Assembly (NCBI GenBank): GCA_046565765.1 | Contig: JBKHXX010000048.1 | Span: 1 to 64,000, forward strand | Reading direction: 5' to 3' | From: JBFMCT01 sp046565765 | GTDB lineage: Bacteria; Actinomycetota; Acidimicrobiia; Acidimicrobiales; AC-14 | DNA length: 64,000 nucleotides | Shown: piece by piece, positions 38,233 through 46,842 of the stretch | How positions within the stretch are numbered: position 1 is the first letter of the stretch | Layout: each line of letters opens with the position of its first letter | Program-made: the position numbers and the translations under genes | The notes under the pieces: model-generated | Told to the model about the DNA's origin: nothing | What the model saw: only the letters and a program-made list of their open reading frames with translations | The model's database searches: none

Positions 38233-39022
38233 GACGGCGCAGCCGGCTGACGCCTGCGTTGGCGGCGGCGTAGAGGGCGTCGAGGGCGGCGGCCAACGGG
38301 TCAGGGTTGGTGGCGCGGTAGGCGGCCAGGGCGGCCCAGGCCAGCGGTGAGCCCGGATGGCGGTGGCCGACGAGGCGAGCGTCGGCACCCTCCTCCAGGC
38401 CCGTGACCTCGGCCGCCTGCGCGGCGGCCCACCGGGCCAGCTCCCGCTGCCGCTCGGGACCGGCGGCGGCCACCGCCTCGGCCAGGCCGCGGTCGTGTCG
38501 CCACAGGGGGTGGTAGCGGAGCGGCGGGGCGGGGCGGAGGTCGTCCAGCACGGGAACGAGCGGCCAGACGTCGGTGATCCCGGTCACGTGGGCGGGATCG
38601 AGCCGCACCCCCGTCGCCCGTTCCATCCGCACGAACGCCGCGGGGATGCGGTCGTAGCCGGGCTCGAACGTGCCGACCAGCGCACCGTCCTGGGCGAAGG
38701 CGTAGCGGGAGGACGACGCCTTGACCTCGTTCCAGTACACGCTGGCGGCCAAGCCGTTGCGGGAGGCGGGCCGGATCACCTCGGGGCGCGACCCCTGGAA
38801 CCCATTCGATTCCACCGCGACCACCACGTCACCGAGCTCGCGCAGCGCCGCCACTTCTCCAGGAGCCCCGACAGGTTGGGGGCCGGCCGCCGGGTCGCCG
38901 CCCAGGGCGTGCACCACCCCGGCCACGTCCAATCCCCTTACCACCGTGACGCAGGCGGCCGGGGGCAGCACGTCGAGGACCCACTCGTACCGACTGATCC
39001 CGGAATTGTGTCGCCACGACAC
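38207..39022 (-). CDS. DUF6461-like hypothetical protein
   Basis: The 271-residue soluble protein starts RYEWVLDVLPPAACVTVVRGLDVAGVVHALGGD and has ELGDVVVAVESNGFQGSRPEVI, the pattern of actinobacterial DUF6461 proteins. The C-terminal half (WAALAAYRATNPDPLAAALDALYAAA) is alanine-rich and helical. Function unknown. The start is uncertain: GTG 39022 lies inside a palindrome, and a downstream GTG is possible. The tail overlaps sufB by 26 bp. Confidence 0.65.
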
Positions 39023-39030
39023 AATTTCCG
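39001..39030. repeat. Inverted repeat between divergent genes
   Basis: AATTGTGTCG (39004-39013) and CGACACAATT (39017-39026) form a perfect 10-bp stem with a 3-base loop, extended to CGG/CCG outside. It covers the start of the minus-strand gene and lies 34 bp before the plus-strand GTG, so it suits an operator for both. Confidence 0.65.
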
Positions 39031-39063
39031 CACCAGTGGCCCATCGGCCATGATGGCCGACCC

Positions 39064-39876
39064 GTGACCGACCTGGATGTCGACGAAGGCGCGCCCTGGG
39101 CGTCGGTGACCTCGACCAAGCCCGCCGGCGGGTGGACGGGCGCCGATCCCCGCTACCGCGGCTACCGGCCCGCGGGACGAGAGGTGCGGCTCGACCACCG
39201 GGTGCGGCTCGCCATCGACCTGGTTCCCCCCACGGCCGGCGGGCGGCTGATCGACCTGGGGGCCGGCGACGGGTTCGTGACCGCCGAGCTGGGGGCCAAG
39301 GCCGGGGCCGCCCTCGCGGTGGCCGTCGACGTGGGCTTCCCCGAGCCGCTGGCCCCCCGCCGCCGCAGGGTCTCCCGGGTGTCGGCCTTCGTGCCCGGGC
39401 CGCTGCCGTTCAAGGCCGGCTCGTTCGACGTGGTGGTCAGCCTCGAGTGCATCGAGCACCTCCTCGATCCCGACGCCCTGCTGGAGGAGGCCAAGCGGCT
39501 GCTGAAGCCGGGCGGCCGCCTGGTCCTCTCCACCCCCCGCCTGGACGCCCTGCTGGTGGTGATCTCGCTGCTGGGGGGCGTGCAGCCGCCGGGCGTGGAG
39601 TCGTCCTCCCGCCGCCGCTACGGCAACCCCTTCGGCGAGCAGCGCCCGTCGGGCCACGTCCACCTGTTCACCCGCAAGGCCATGACCGAGGCCCTGGCCG
39701 CCAACGGGCTGCGGCTGGAGGCCTACAGGGAGGCCCGCTTCTCCTCCAGCTGGTGGCAGGCGGTGCGCGCCTCCCGGCGGCCCCGGCCGCGGGACTGGGC
39801 GGTCGGGGCGGTGCTGGCGGCCTACGATCTGATCCCCTTCAAGAAGGACGTGATGGTCCTGCGAGCCGCCCCATGA
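39064..39876 (+). CDS. SAM-dependent methyltransferase 1 of a tandem pair
   Basis: The 270-residue protein has motif I IDLGAGDGFVTAELG, the acidic strand-2 end VAVDVGFPE, SFDVVVSLECIEHLLDPDALLEEAKRLLKPGG and a C-terminal segment (SGHVHLFTRKAMTEALAANGLRLE) typical of UbiG/COQ5-like enzymes. It lacks membrane helices. Its stop overlaps the next methyltransferase start (ATGA), so the two are made together and may methylate intermediates of the same pathway. GTG 39064 is the first start after the divergent promoter region. Confidence 0.85.
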   Translation: MTDLDVDEGAPWASVTSTKPAGGWTGADPRYRGYRPAGREVRLDHRVRLAIDLVPPTAGGRLIDLGAGDGFVTAELGAKAGAALAVAVDVGFPEPLAPRRRRVSRVSAFVPGPLPFKAGSFDVVVSLECIEHLLDPDALLEEAKRLLKPGGRLVLSTPRLDALLVVISLLGGVQPPGVESSSRRRYGNPFGEQRPSGHVHLFTRKAMTEALAANGLRLEAYREARFSSSWWQAVRASRRPRPRDWAVGAVLAAYDLIPFKKDVMVLRAAP

Positions 39877-40688
39877 GCCCATCCAGCGATCAGGTCGAGT
39901 ACCAGCGCACCTACTACGACAACCACTTCCCCAAGCGGGCGGCGGTGGTCGCCGAGCAGCTGGCCCACCCCCTGTTCCGCAGCTTCTACGACCGCCTGGC
40001 CAGGCTGGTGCTCGACCGGGGCCTGCCCGGGGCCGGCACCACGCCCGCCCCCACCAACGGGCGGGGGCTGCGCCTGCTGGAGATCGGCTGCGGCGAGGGC
40101 CTGCTGGGGTCGGCCATCCACCGCACCGCGGCCGAGCGCAGCATCGACCTGTCCTACACCGGAACCGACCTGAGCGCGGCCGCCCTCGACCTGGCCCGTC
40201 CCAACGTGACGGGCCGGCTGATCCAGGGCGACGCCACCCAGGTGGTGGCCGACCTGCCGGCCGGCAGCCACGACCTGGCCGTGGTCAAGAACCTCCTCCA
40301 CCACCTCGACGACCCGGCCGACCTCATGCGGGCCGCGGCCCGGGCCGTGGGACCCAACGGCAAGGTGGTGGTGATCGAGGCGTGCCTGGGGGCGCCCCAG
40401 TTCTGGGTGTTCACGTTCCTGGCTCCCCGCCGGGAGAAGCACTTCTTCAAGGGCCGCAAGCGCAACCTCGCCGCCATCCGCGACGGCGGGCTGCGCGTGC
40501 TGGCCACCGACTTCTACAGCTGGCTGCCCTTCGAGCTGGCCTTTGCCATCCGCTTCGACTGGTTCCGCAAGCTGCTCGACACCGACGACCCGGCCCGCAT
40601 CGAGAAGATCGGCCAGATCGACGACAAGCTCACCAACGCCCTCAGGTTCACCGCCTCGTACGTCGTCTGGACGACTACGCCGCGGTAG
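39873..40688 (+). CDS. SAM-dependent methyltransferase 2 of a tandem pair
   Basis: The 271-residue protein begins QVEYQRTYYDNHFPKRAAVVAEQL. It has motif I LLEIGCGEGLLGSAIH, YTGTDLSAAALDLAR, HDLAVVKNLLHHLDDPADLM and a C-terminal region with an aromatic-rich stretch (FYSWLPFELAFAIRFDWF). The segment LAPRREKHFFKGRKRN is strongly basic and could bind a polyanionic or membrane-bound acceptor (inference). Two GC hairpins follow the stop. Confidence 0.83.
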   Translation: MSPSSDQVEYQRTYYDNHFPKRAAVVAEQLAHPLFRSFYDRLARLVLDRGLPGAGTTPAPTNGRGLRLLEIGCGEGLLGSAIHRTAAERSIDLSYTGTDLSAAALDLARPNVTGRLIQGDATQVVADLPAGSHDLAVVKNLLHHLDDPADLMRAAARAVGPNGKVVVIEACLGAPQFWVFTFLAPRREKHFFKGRKRNLAAIRDGGLRVLATDFYSWLPFELAFAIRFDWFRKLLDTDDPARIEKIGQIDDKLTNALRFTASYVVWTTTPR

Positions 40689-40695
40689 CGGCCTC

Positions 40696-40719
40696 GGTGC
40701 CGCAGCCGTGCGCGGCACC
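40696..40719 (+). terminator. Hairpin terminator after the methyltransferase pair
   Basis: GGTGCCGC and GCGGCACC form an 8-bp stem with an 8-base loop, 7 bp after the stop codon. There is no U tract. Confidence 0.5.
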
Positions 40720-40727
40720 CGGCGGGC

Positions 40728-40751
40728 CCGTTCCGCCTCGGTGAGGAACGG
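40728..40751. terminator. Second hairpin between convergent genes
   Basis: CCGTTCC and GGAACGG form a 7-bp stem with a 10-base loop, 22 bp from the end of the minus-strand membrane gene. It may serve the opposite strand. Confidence 0.45.
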
Positions 40752-40773
40752 TTGACGCCCGCCTGAAAGCGGC

Positions 40774-40929
40774 CTACCGGTCCTTGGACTTGGCCAGCGC
40801 GCCGATCACGGCCGCGATGACGGCGATCACCACCGCCACCCCCAGCAGCCAGCGCAGGGCCCGCAGCAGCAGGCCGATGATGGAGACGACCACGAAGAGG
40901 ACGACCAGGGCACCGACGACCCTCCACAT
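40774..40929 (-). CDS. Small hydrophobic membrane protein, 51 residues
   Basis: From ATG 40929 the product is almost entirely hydrophobic with two helices (VVGALVVLFVVVSIIGLL and WLLGVAVVIAVIAAVIGAL) joined by a short basic turn, and ends AKSKDR. TAGGGT lies 7 bases before the ATG. It resembles the many short YtxH/phage-shock-type membrane peptides but no family is certain. Confidence 0.6.
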   Translation of the reverse strand: MWRVVGALVVLFVVVSIIGLLLRALRWLLGVAVVIAVIAAVIGALAKSKDR

Positions 40930-40936
40930 GCCGCCC

Positions 40937-40942
40937 ACCCTA
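40937..40942 (-). promoter_or_regulatory. -10 element of the small membrane protein gene
   Basis: TAGGGT on the minus strand, 7 bases before the ATG at 40929. Confidence 0.4.
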
Positions 40943-40968
40943 CCCGGGCGATGGGCGATGCTGAGGGC

Positions 40969-41562
40969 ATGACGACCTCGATCGCCATCTTCGTCTTCGA
41001 CGGCGTGGAAGAGCTGGACTTCGTGGGGCCGTGGGAGGTCCTCCGAGTCTGGGAACGGGTGGCCCCCGAGGAGTCCGCCGTGCGGGTCTTCACCGTCGCC
41101 GCCGCCCAGGGCACGATCGAGTGCGCCAAGGGGCTGCGGGTCGTGCCCGACGAGACATGGGCGAGCGCCCCGCCCATCGACGTCCTCGTCTACCCGGGCG
41201 GCATCGGGACCCGGGCCCACATCGGCGACGAGGCCCACCGCAGCTGGGTGCGGGACGTGGCGACCCACGGGGCTCTCATGACCAGCGTGTGCACCGGCTC
41301 GCTGGTCTACGCCGACGCCGGGCTGCTCGACGGCCGCCCGGCCACGACGCACTGGGCCTCGCTGGAGGACCTGGCCTCGCTCGGGAAGGACATCGAGGTG
41401 CGCCCCGACGACCGCTACGTCGACAGCGGCGGGATCATCACCGCCTCGGGCGTGTCCGCCGGCATCGACATGGCGCTGCACCTGGTGCGGCGCCTCGACG
41501 CGGAGGAGCGGGCCCGCTGGATCCGCCGGTACATCCAGTACGACCCGCAGCCTCCGGTCTGA
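40969..41562 (+). CDS. DJ-1/PfpI family protein
   Basis: The 197-residue protein starts TSIAIFVFDGVEELDFVGPWEVL and has DVLVYPGGIGTRA and the nucleophile elbow MTSVCTGSLVYADAGLLDGRPATTHW. This elbow and histidine arrangement resembles isonitrile hydratase (InhA-type) and the regulatory domains of GlxA-like proteins. It has no DNA-binding domain. ATG 40969 is preferred; ATG 40951 would add six residues. Confidence 0.88.
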   Translation: MTTSIAIFVFDGVEELDFVGPWEVLRVWERVAPEESAVRVFTVAAAQGTIECAKGLRVVPDETWASAPPIDVLVYPGGIGTRAHIGDEAHRSWVRDVATHGALMTSVCTGSLVYADAGLLDGRPATTHWASLEDLASLGKDIEVRPDDRYVDSGGIITASGVSAGIDMALHLVRRLDAEERARWIRRYIQYDPQPPV

Positions 41563-41577
41563 GCTCTGAACCCTTCC

Positions 41578-42126
41578 TTACAGGAAGCCCAGGTAGCGGG
41601 CGCAGGCGGGCCACGGCGACCAGCCCATCAGCGACCACAGGTAGCGGGCCGCCTCGTCCTGCACCCACGGAGCGGCCTCATGGGGGTACCCGGTGTAGCC
41701 GATCCACCACCACGTGATGGGGGAGAACTGGTACGCGCCGTAGTACCCGTTGCCGGTGTTGATCGTGTAGTCGTCACCCGACTCGCACACCCGCAGGGCG
41801 TAGAGCTGGGCGTTGGTGGGGTAGCCCTCGGGGACCGGGGCTGGTGCCGCAGCGGCCGCAGCCGCCACGGGGGCCGCCTCGGGGGCTTCCAGCATGGGGA
41901 CCTCGGGCGCGTCGGGGACGTCCTCACCGGCTTGCTGGGCTGCCTTCTTGGCGGCCCACGCCTCCCGGGCGGCCCAGTAGTCGGCCCGGGACTCGGTGTA
42001 CTGGGCCGAGTCGGTGCGGTCCTCGTTCTCCTGCGCCAGCGCAGGGTTGAGGAACGTCGTGGTGAGCGAGGTGGTCCCCAGGAGGACCGTGAGTACGACA
42101 GCCGCCGAACGTGCTTGTGTGCGCAT
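41578..42126 (-). CDS. Secreted Rpf-like transglycosylase
   Basis: A 182-residue protein: signal peptide (AAVVLTVLLGTTSLTTTFLNPALAQ), an Ala/Pro/Glu-rich linker of about 75 residues and a C-terminal transglycosylase-like domain of about 70 residues (LRVCESGDDYTINTGNGYYGAYQFS, ending WPACARYLGFL). The glutamate in CESGDDY is the catalytic acid; the two cysteines frame the domain as in resuscitation-promoting factors. It cleaves glycan strands of peptidoglycan. The gene is preceded by a 335-bp region that may contain a long leader. Confidence 0.88.
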   Translation of the reverse strand: MRTQARSAAVVLTVLLGTTSLTTTFLNPALAQENEDRTDSAQYTESRADYWAAREAWAAKKAAQQAGEDVPDAPEVPMLEAPEAAPVAAAAAAAPAPVPEGYPTNAQLYALRVCESGDDYTINTGNGYYGAYQFSPITWWWIGYTGYPHEAAPWVQDEAARYLWSLMGWSPWPACARYLGFL

Positions 42127-42461
42127 CTTGCGCCTCCTTGAAGGTGCCGATATTCGGCATCAGGTGTGGCCTGGGAATGCGGGCACTCGTCTATGTGGCA
42201 ACGGCTCGCGAGCTTCGGGGGGCTCAGGACACGGGCGTCCATACGAGGTGCAGACGGCACCCATCAGGGCGTGCGTGTTCGAAGAAGCAACCTCCAAGGG
42301 GTCGGCACCGTGTTCCACGCCCACGGTGTCAGCGGCGATCACCGTAGCGCGGCTTTTCGCCGCCGCTGCAAAACCGCGCCCCCGCTAGGTGCGGGTCACA
42401 CCTATTGCAGCCTCCCGGCCGGCGACGAATAGTTGCCGGAGATGGCGGCGAAGAGGGGGAA
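42127..42461. other. 335-bp gap upstream of the Rpf-like gene
   Basis: No gene seen. On the minus strand a possible promoter TTGCAG-19 bp-TACGGT near 42340-42375 would give a leader of about 210 nt ending in AAGGAGG before the ATG at 42126. I searched by eye for known riboswitch cores (ydaO, c-di-GMP, SAM, cobalamin) and found none. The plus-strand end carries GAGGGGG before 42462. Confidence 0.4.
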
Positions 42462-43358
42462 ATGGCCATGTCGACGCCGGTCCGGCTGAGCTTCTACTGC
42501 CCCGGGTGACTGCCCGGCTACCACCTGCCGTACCTTGCGGCAGCGGCGTCCGGTCTGTTCGCCGACTTCGACCTCGATGTGCAGCTGCTGGAGCCCGCTC
42601 CGGGGCCGGAGAACGTCCGCCGGGTGGCCGAGGGCGGGGCCGACTTCTGCCTGACCAGCGTGAACCACTACCTGAAGGCACGGTCGCTGTGGGGTGAGCT
42701 GCCCGCCCGCTACACGTCGGTGGTCGTCCGGCGCAACCCGATGGCCGCCATCGTGGCCGCCGACTCCCGTTTCACCACCCCAGCCGACCTTTCCCGCGCC
42801 CGCCTGGGCGGCCCCGCCGACAGCAAGCTGGTGGCCGACTACCAGGCCGCCCTGCGGTGGCTGGGCCTGCCGCCGGCCGAGCTCGTGCCTGTCGACTACG
42901 GCCGGGCCCCGGCCGCCTTGGGGCGCGGCGAGATCGACGCGGTGGCCGACTACATCGACCTGATCCCCCGCACGCGGCGCCAGTCGGGGATCGAGGTCCG
43001 GGGTGTGCCGTTCGACCTGCCGCTGTACTCCAGCGGCCTGGTGGCGGCCGACCGAGTCCCGGCCGACGTCGTCGAGCGCATGGGCGACGCGGTGGCGGCC
43101 GCCCTCGCGCAGACCCGCCAGGACCCCGAGGCGGGCCTCGACGCCCTCCTCCGCCGTTACCCCGACGTCGACCCGGGCGACGCCCTCGAGGGATGGGAGC
43201 TCGCCGTTCCCAACATCTTCACCGGCCCCCCCGTGGGCTCCATGGACGCCGCCACGTGGGCCGCCACCCTCCGGTTCGCCTCCGGCGCCCAGGACCTGCC
43301 CGCCCCGCCGCCCGAGACGGTCTTCCGCCCCGAGCGTGCCCTCCAGCCCGCCCCATGA
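42462..43358 (+). pseudogene. NMT1/SsuA-like substrate-binding protein with in-frame TGA at codon 16
   Basis: From ATG 42462 (GAGGGGG just upstream) the frame reads MAMSTPVRLSFYCPG, then TGA (42507-42509), then LPGYHLPYLAAAASGLFADFDLDV, a continuous NMT1-like N-terminus in one frame. The rest (PENVRRVAEGGADFCLTSV through VGSMDAATWAATL) is intact. Such proteins bind thiamine precursors or organosulfur compounds for ABC import; no signal peptide is seen. The TGA most likely replaces TGG (Trp) by mutation or base error. Translation might instead begin at GTG 42579, giving a truncated product. The stop overlaps the next gene (ATGA). Confidence 0.65.
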
Positions 43359-43369
43359 AAGGAGCGCCC

Positions 43370-44974
43370 ATGCGCCCCGCCGCCCGCCGCCTCGCCGCCG
43401 GCCTCGTCCTCGCCCTCGTCGCCAGCGCCTGCGGTGGGAGCGATGAGTCCACCGGCGAAGCCGGCAGCTCGTCGGCCCAGCCCAACCTGAGCGCCGAACT
43501 GCGGGTCGGCTTCACCGAGGACCAGTACATCCTCGAAGGCCCCGACGCCAACCTGGGCGCCTATCCGGCCAACGCCAACATCGTCGAGACGCTGGTGTAC
43601 CTCAACGACCGCTACGAGGTGGTGCCGCGCCTGGCCGAGAGCTGGGAGTTCCGGCCGCCCAACACGTGGCGGTTCCGCCTGCGCCAGGGCGTGCGCTTCC
43701 ACAACGGCCAGCCCATGAACGCCCAGTCGGTCAAGGCCGGGCTCTTCGACCGGGTCGCGGCCAAGCGCAACGGGGGCACCATCCGGGCCACACCGGAGTC
43801 GGCGGTGGTCGTCGACGAGTACACGATCGACTACACCGCCTCGGTCCCCAACCTGCGGGTGGTCGAGCAGCTCGTCCACCCCCAGAACGGGGTCATCGCC
43901 CCCGGGAGCGACCACGGCACCAGGCCGGTCGGCACGGGCCCGTTCAAGTTCGTGGACTACCGGCCCAAGGAGCGCATCACCGTCGACCGCAACGACGACT
44001 ACTGGGGCGAGAAGCCCCTGCTGGCCCGCCTCACGTTCCGCTTCTACCCCGACCGCAACGCCCGCCTGCTCGCCCTCCAGGCGGGGGACATCGACCTGGC
44101 CTACGAGATCCCCCGTGACGACGTGGCCGGCCTCGAGGGCCGGGGCTTCACCATCGCCAAGAGCACGGTGGGCGCCTACCGGGCCATCTACCTCAACGCC
44201 TACGGCGACGAGCCGTACGACATCCTGCGGGACGTCAACGTGCGAAAGGCCATCGCCACCGGCATCGACCGCAAGAAGCACGTCGACGGCGTGTTGAGCG
44301 GGCTGGCCACCACCGACCAGACCTTCGTCCCACCGTCGGCCCTGGGCGCGTCGGCCAGCCTGATCAAGGGCTTCACCTTCAACCTCAACGCCGCCCGCAC
44401 CATGCTGGACAACGCCGGCTGGCGAGCGGGGCCCGACGGCATCCGGGTGAAGGACGGGCGCCGCCTCAAGCTCACCCTGGTATCGGGCTTCCCCTCGGCG
44501 GAGGCCATCCGGCCCACGCCCACCTTCCTCCAGGCGGAGCTGAAGAACCTGGGCGTCGAGGTCGAGATCGTGGAGCGCCCCGACTCGGCGTCGTTCCAGG
44601 ACCTGATGACCCGCAAGCAGGGCGACATCTTCATCGAGGACGGCAACCAGAACGACGCCAACGTCGGCTTCCTGCCCATCCTCCTGCTCTACACGGGCCC
44701 GGGCTCGAGCGGCACCGGCACCTACCAGGGGGTGGCCGCGCCCGGCCCCCGCTTCGACCAGCTGATACAGCCCGCCCTCACCGAGCCCGACCACACCCGG
44801 CTCCAGCAGATCGTGGCCACCGCCATGAACGAGGCGATCACCGAGCAGGCCACCGTGCTGCCCCTCAACGGCGTGTACCGGATCTACGGGATGAAGAAGT
44901 CGGTGACCGGGTTCGTGCCCCACCCCTCGTTCCTCAACGTGAGCTGGCTGGGGGTGGGCGTCACCGGAGGGTGA
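43370..44974 (+). CDS. ABC transporter substrate-binding lipoprotein (family 5, peptide/nickel type)
   Basis: The 534-residue lipoprotein has lipobox ASAC in VLALVASACGG, then the family 5 motifs AWxxE-like AESWEFRPPNTWRFRLRQGVRFHNGQ, GTGPFKFVDYRP and, near the end, ATAMNEAITEQATVLPL. It captures oligopeptides, nickel or similar cargo outside the membrane. ATG 43370 is preferred over ATG 43355 because AAAGGAG lies 6 bases upstream. Confidence 0.9.
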   Translation: MRPAARRLAAGLVLALVASACGGSDESTGEAGSSSAQPNLSAELRVGFTEDQYILEGPDANLGAYPANANIVETLVYLNDRYEVVPRLAESWEFRPPNTWRFRLRQGVRFHNGQPMNAQSVKAGLFDRVAAKRNGGTIRATPESAVVVDEYTIDYTASVPNLRVVEQLVHPQNGVIAPGSDHGTRPVGTGPFKFVDYRPKERITVDRNDDYWGEKPLLARLTFRFYPDRNARLLALQAGDIDLAYEIPRDDVAGLEGRGFTIAKSTVGAYRAIYLNAYGDEPYDILRDVNVRKAIATGIDRKKHVDGVLSGLATTDQTFVPPSALGASASLIKGFTFNLNAARTMLDNAGWRAGPDGIRVKDGRRLKLTLVSGFPSAEAIRPTPTFLQAELKNLGVEVEIVERPDSASFQDLMTRKQGDIFIEDGNQNDANVGFLPILLLYTGPGSSGTGTYQGVAAPGPRFDQLIQPALTEPDHTRLQQIVATAMNEAITEQATVLPLNGVYRIYGMKKSVTGFVPHPSFLNVSWLGVGVTGG

Positions 44975-44995
44975 CGCCCACCCGGCCCGTGTGAC

Positions 44996-45946
44996 GTGGG
45001 TGGCTATGCGCTGCGGCGCGTCCTGCTCATGCTCCCGACGCTGCTCGGGCTGTCCTTCCTCGCCTTCGGCCTGGCCAACCTGGCCCCCGGCGACCCGGCC
45101 CAGCAGTACCTGACCCGCGTCCTCAACCAGCCCGCTCCCCAGGAGGAAGTGGAGCGCGTGCGGAAGGAGTTGGGCCTGGACCGCCCGCTGGTCGTGCAGT
45201 ACGTCGACTGGCTGGGTGACGCCCTCGGAGGCGACCTGGGCACGTCCTACGCCACCCGCCGCCCCGTCTCGACCGAGATCGCCCACCGCATCCCCTACAC
45301 GCTGCAGCTGGCCATCCCCGCCGCCATCCTGGCCCTGCTCATCGCCATCCCCGCCGGCGTCGTGTCCGCCCTCTACCGGGGGCGGCTGCCCGACCACGTG
45401 ATGCGGGTGGCGTCGATGGCGGGGGCGTCGCTGCCCAGCTTCTGGCTGGCCCTGCTGCTGATCCTGTTCTTCGCCGTGCACCTCTCGCTCGTCCCCGTGG
45501 CGGGACGGGGCGGTCCGGACAGCTACGTGTTGCCGGTGCTGACCCTGGCCCTCGGCCCCGCCGCCGTGCTGGCCCGCTTCACCCGCTCCACCATGCTGGA
45601 GGCGCTGGGGGACGACTACGTGCGCACCGCCCGGGCCAAGGGGTTGTCGGGGCGGCTGGTGGTGGCCCGCCACGCCCTGCGCAACGCCCTCATCCCGGTC
45701 GCCACCGACTTCGGCACCCGCCTGTCCCACCTGGTGGCCGGAGCGGTGATCGTGGAGACGATCTTCGTCTGGCCCGGGCTGGGCAAGCTCACCCTGGATG
45801 CGGTGACCGAGCGGGACTTCCCCATGATCCAGGGCATGGTCCTGTTCGGGGGGCTGACGGTGGTGCTCATCAACCTGGTCGTCGACCTGTCGTACACGCT
45901 GATCGACGCCAGGGTGCGGGTCGGCACCAAGGCGGTGGCGGCGTGA
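44996..45946 (+). CDS. DppB-like ABC permease
   Basis: The 316-residue permease has the DppB/OppB N-terminus (RRVLLMLPTLLGLSFLAFGLANLAPGDPAQQY), six membrane helices and an EAA-type coupling loop ALGDDYVRTARAKGLSGR that would touch the ATPase. It forms the channel with the next gene product. It follows the binding protein by 21 bp. Confidence 0.93.
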   Translation: MGGYALRRVLLMLPTLLGLSFLAFGLANLAPGDPAQQYLTRVLNQPAPQEEVERVRKELGLDRPLVVQYVDWLGDALGGDLGTSYATRRPVSTEIAHRIPYTLQLAIPAAILALLIAIPAGVVSALYRGRLPDHVMRVASMAGASLPSFWLALLLILFFAVHLSLVPVAGRGGPDSYVLPVLTLALGPAAVLARFTRSTMLEALGDDYVRTARAKGLSGRLVVARHALRNALIPVATDFGTRLSHLVAGAVIVETIFVWPGLGKLTLDAVTERDFPMIQGMVLFGGLTVVLINLVVDLSYTLIDARVRVGTKAVAA

Positions 45947-46842
45947 CCACCATCGAGGTCACGCCGGTCGAGGCCGAGTCCCTCGTGCCCGACGCGGGCG
46001 CCGAGGCCCGCCCCCGCATCCTCCGCCGGCTGCTGCGGGACCGGGCCGGGGTGGTAGGCCTCGCCCTGGTGGCACTGGTCGTGCTGGCCGCCCTCCTCGC
46101 CCCGGTGATCAGCCCCCACGACCCCGACGCGGTAGACGTGGCCAAGAAGTTCGCCCCCCGGTCCTCCGAGCACCCGCTGGGGACCGACCACCTCGGGCGC
46201 GACATGCTGTCGCGGTTGCTGTGGGGCGCCCGGCTGTCGGTTGGCTCGACGCTGCTGGCCACCGCCGGCATCGGCGTCATCGGCCTGCTGCTGGGGATGC
46301 TGGCGGGGTGGTGGGGCGGGTTCGTGGACGGGCTCATCAGCCGCCTCATCGACCTCATGCAGGCCCTGCCGCCCCTGCTGCTGCCCCTCGCCATCACCGC
46401 CGTCCTCGGCACCGGCCTGCGCAACGTGCTCATCGCCATCGTGATCAGCTCGTGGGCCAACTACGCCCGCATCGTCAGGGGGGCCGTGCTGGCCGAACGG
46501 TCGAAGCCGTACGTGGAGGCGGCCCGGTCGTCGGGGGCGTCGACCAGCCGCATCTTCCGCCGCCACCTGCTGCCCAACATCGTGGGGCCGGTGGTGGTGA
46601 TGACCACCCTGGAGCTGGGCATCATCCTGCTCGCCATCTCCGGCCTGTCGTTCCTCGGGCTCGGGGTGCAGCCGCCGGCGGCAGAGTGGGGGGCCATGCT
46701 CTCCGAGGGCCGTACGTACCTCAGCCGGGCCCCGGCCATGATGATCTACCCGGGCGCCGCCATCTTCGTGATGGTCCTCGCCTTCAACCTCCTGGGTGAC
46801 GGGCTGCGCGACTTCCTGGACCCCAGGAGCCGCCGGTCGTGA
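45943..46842 (+). CDS. DppC-like ABC permease
   Basis: The 299-residue permease has the DppC pattern: an N-terminal helix, HPLGTDHLGRDMLSRLLWGARLS, the EAA loop EAARSSGASTSRIFRRHLLPN and a C-terminal GDGLRDFLDPR. The start overlaps dppB (GTGA). No ATPase (DppD/DppF) gene follows; the energy-coupling subunits must be encoded elsewhere. Confidence 0.93.
   Translation: MTTIEVTPVEAESLVPDAGAEARPRILRRLLRDRAGVVGLALVALVVLAALLAPVISPHDPDAVDVAKKFAPRSSEHPLGTDHLGRDMLSRLLWGARLSVGSTLLATAGIGVIGLLLGMLAGWWGGFVDGLISRLIDLMQALPPLLLPLAITAVLGTGLRNVLIAIVISSWANYARIVRGAVLAERSKPYVEAARSSGASTSRIFRRHLLPNIVGPVVVMTTLELGIILLAISGLSFLGLGVQPPAAEWGAMLSEGRTYLSRAPAMMIYPGAAIFVMVLAFNLLGDGLRDFLDPRSRRS

Noticed and set aside
42507..42543. 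Selenocysteine insertion at the in-frame TGA
   Set aside because: The stem-loop lacks the usual SECIS loop and spacing, and a tryptophan or base error explains the site better. No selenoprotein gene is in the window.
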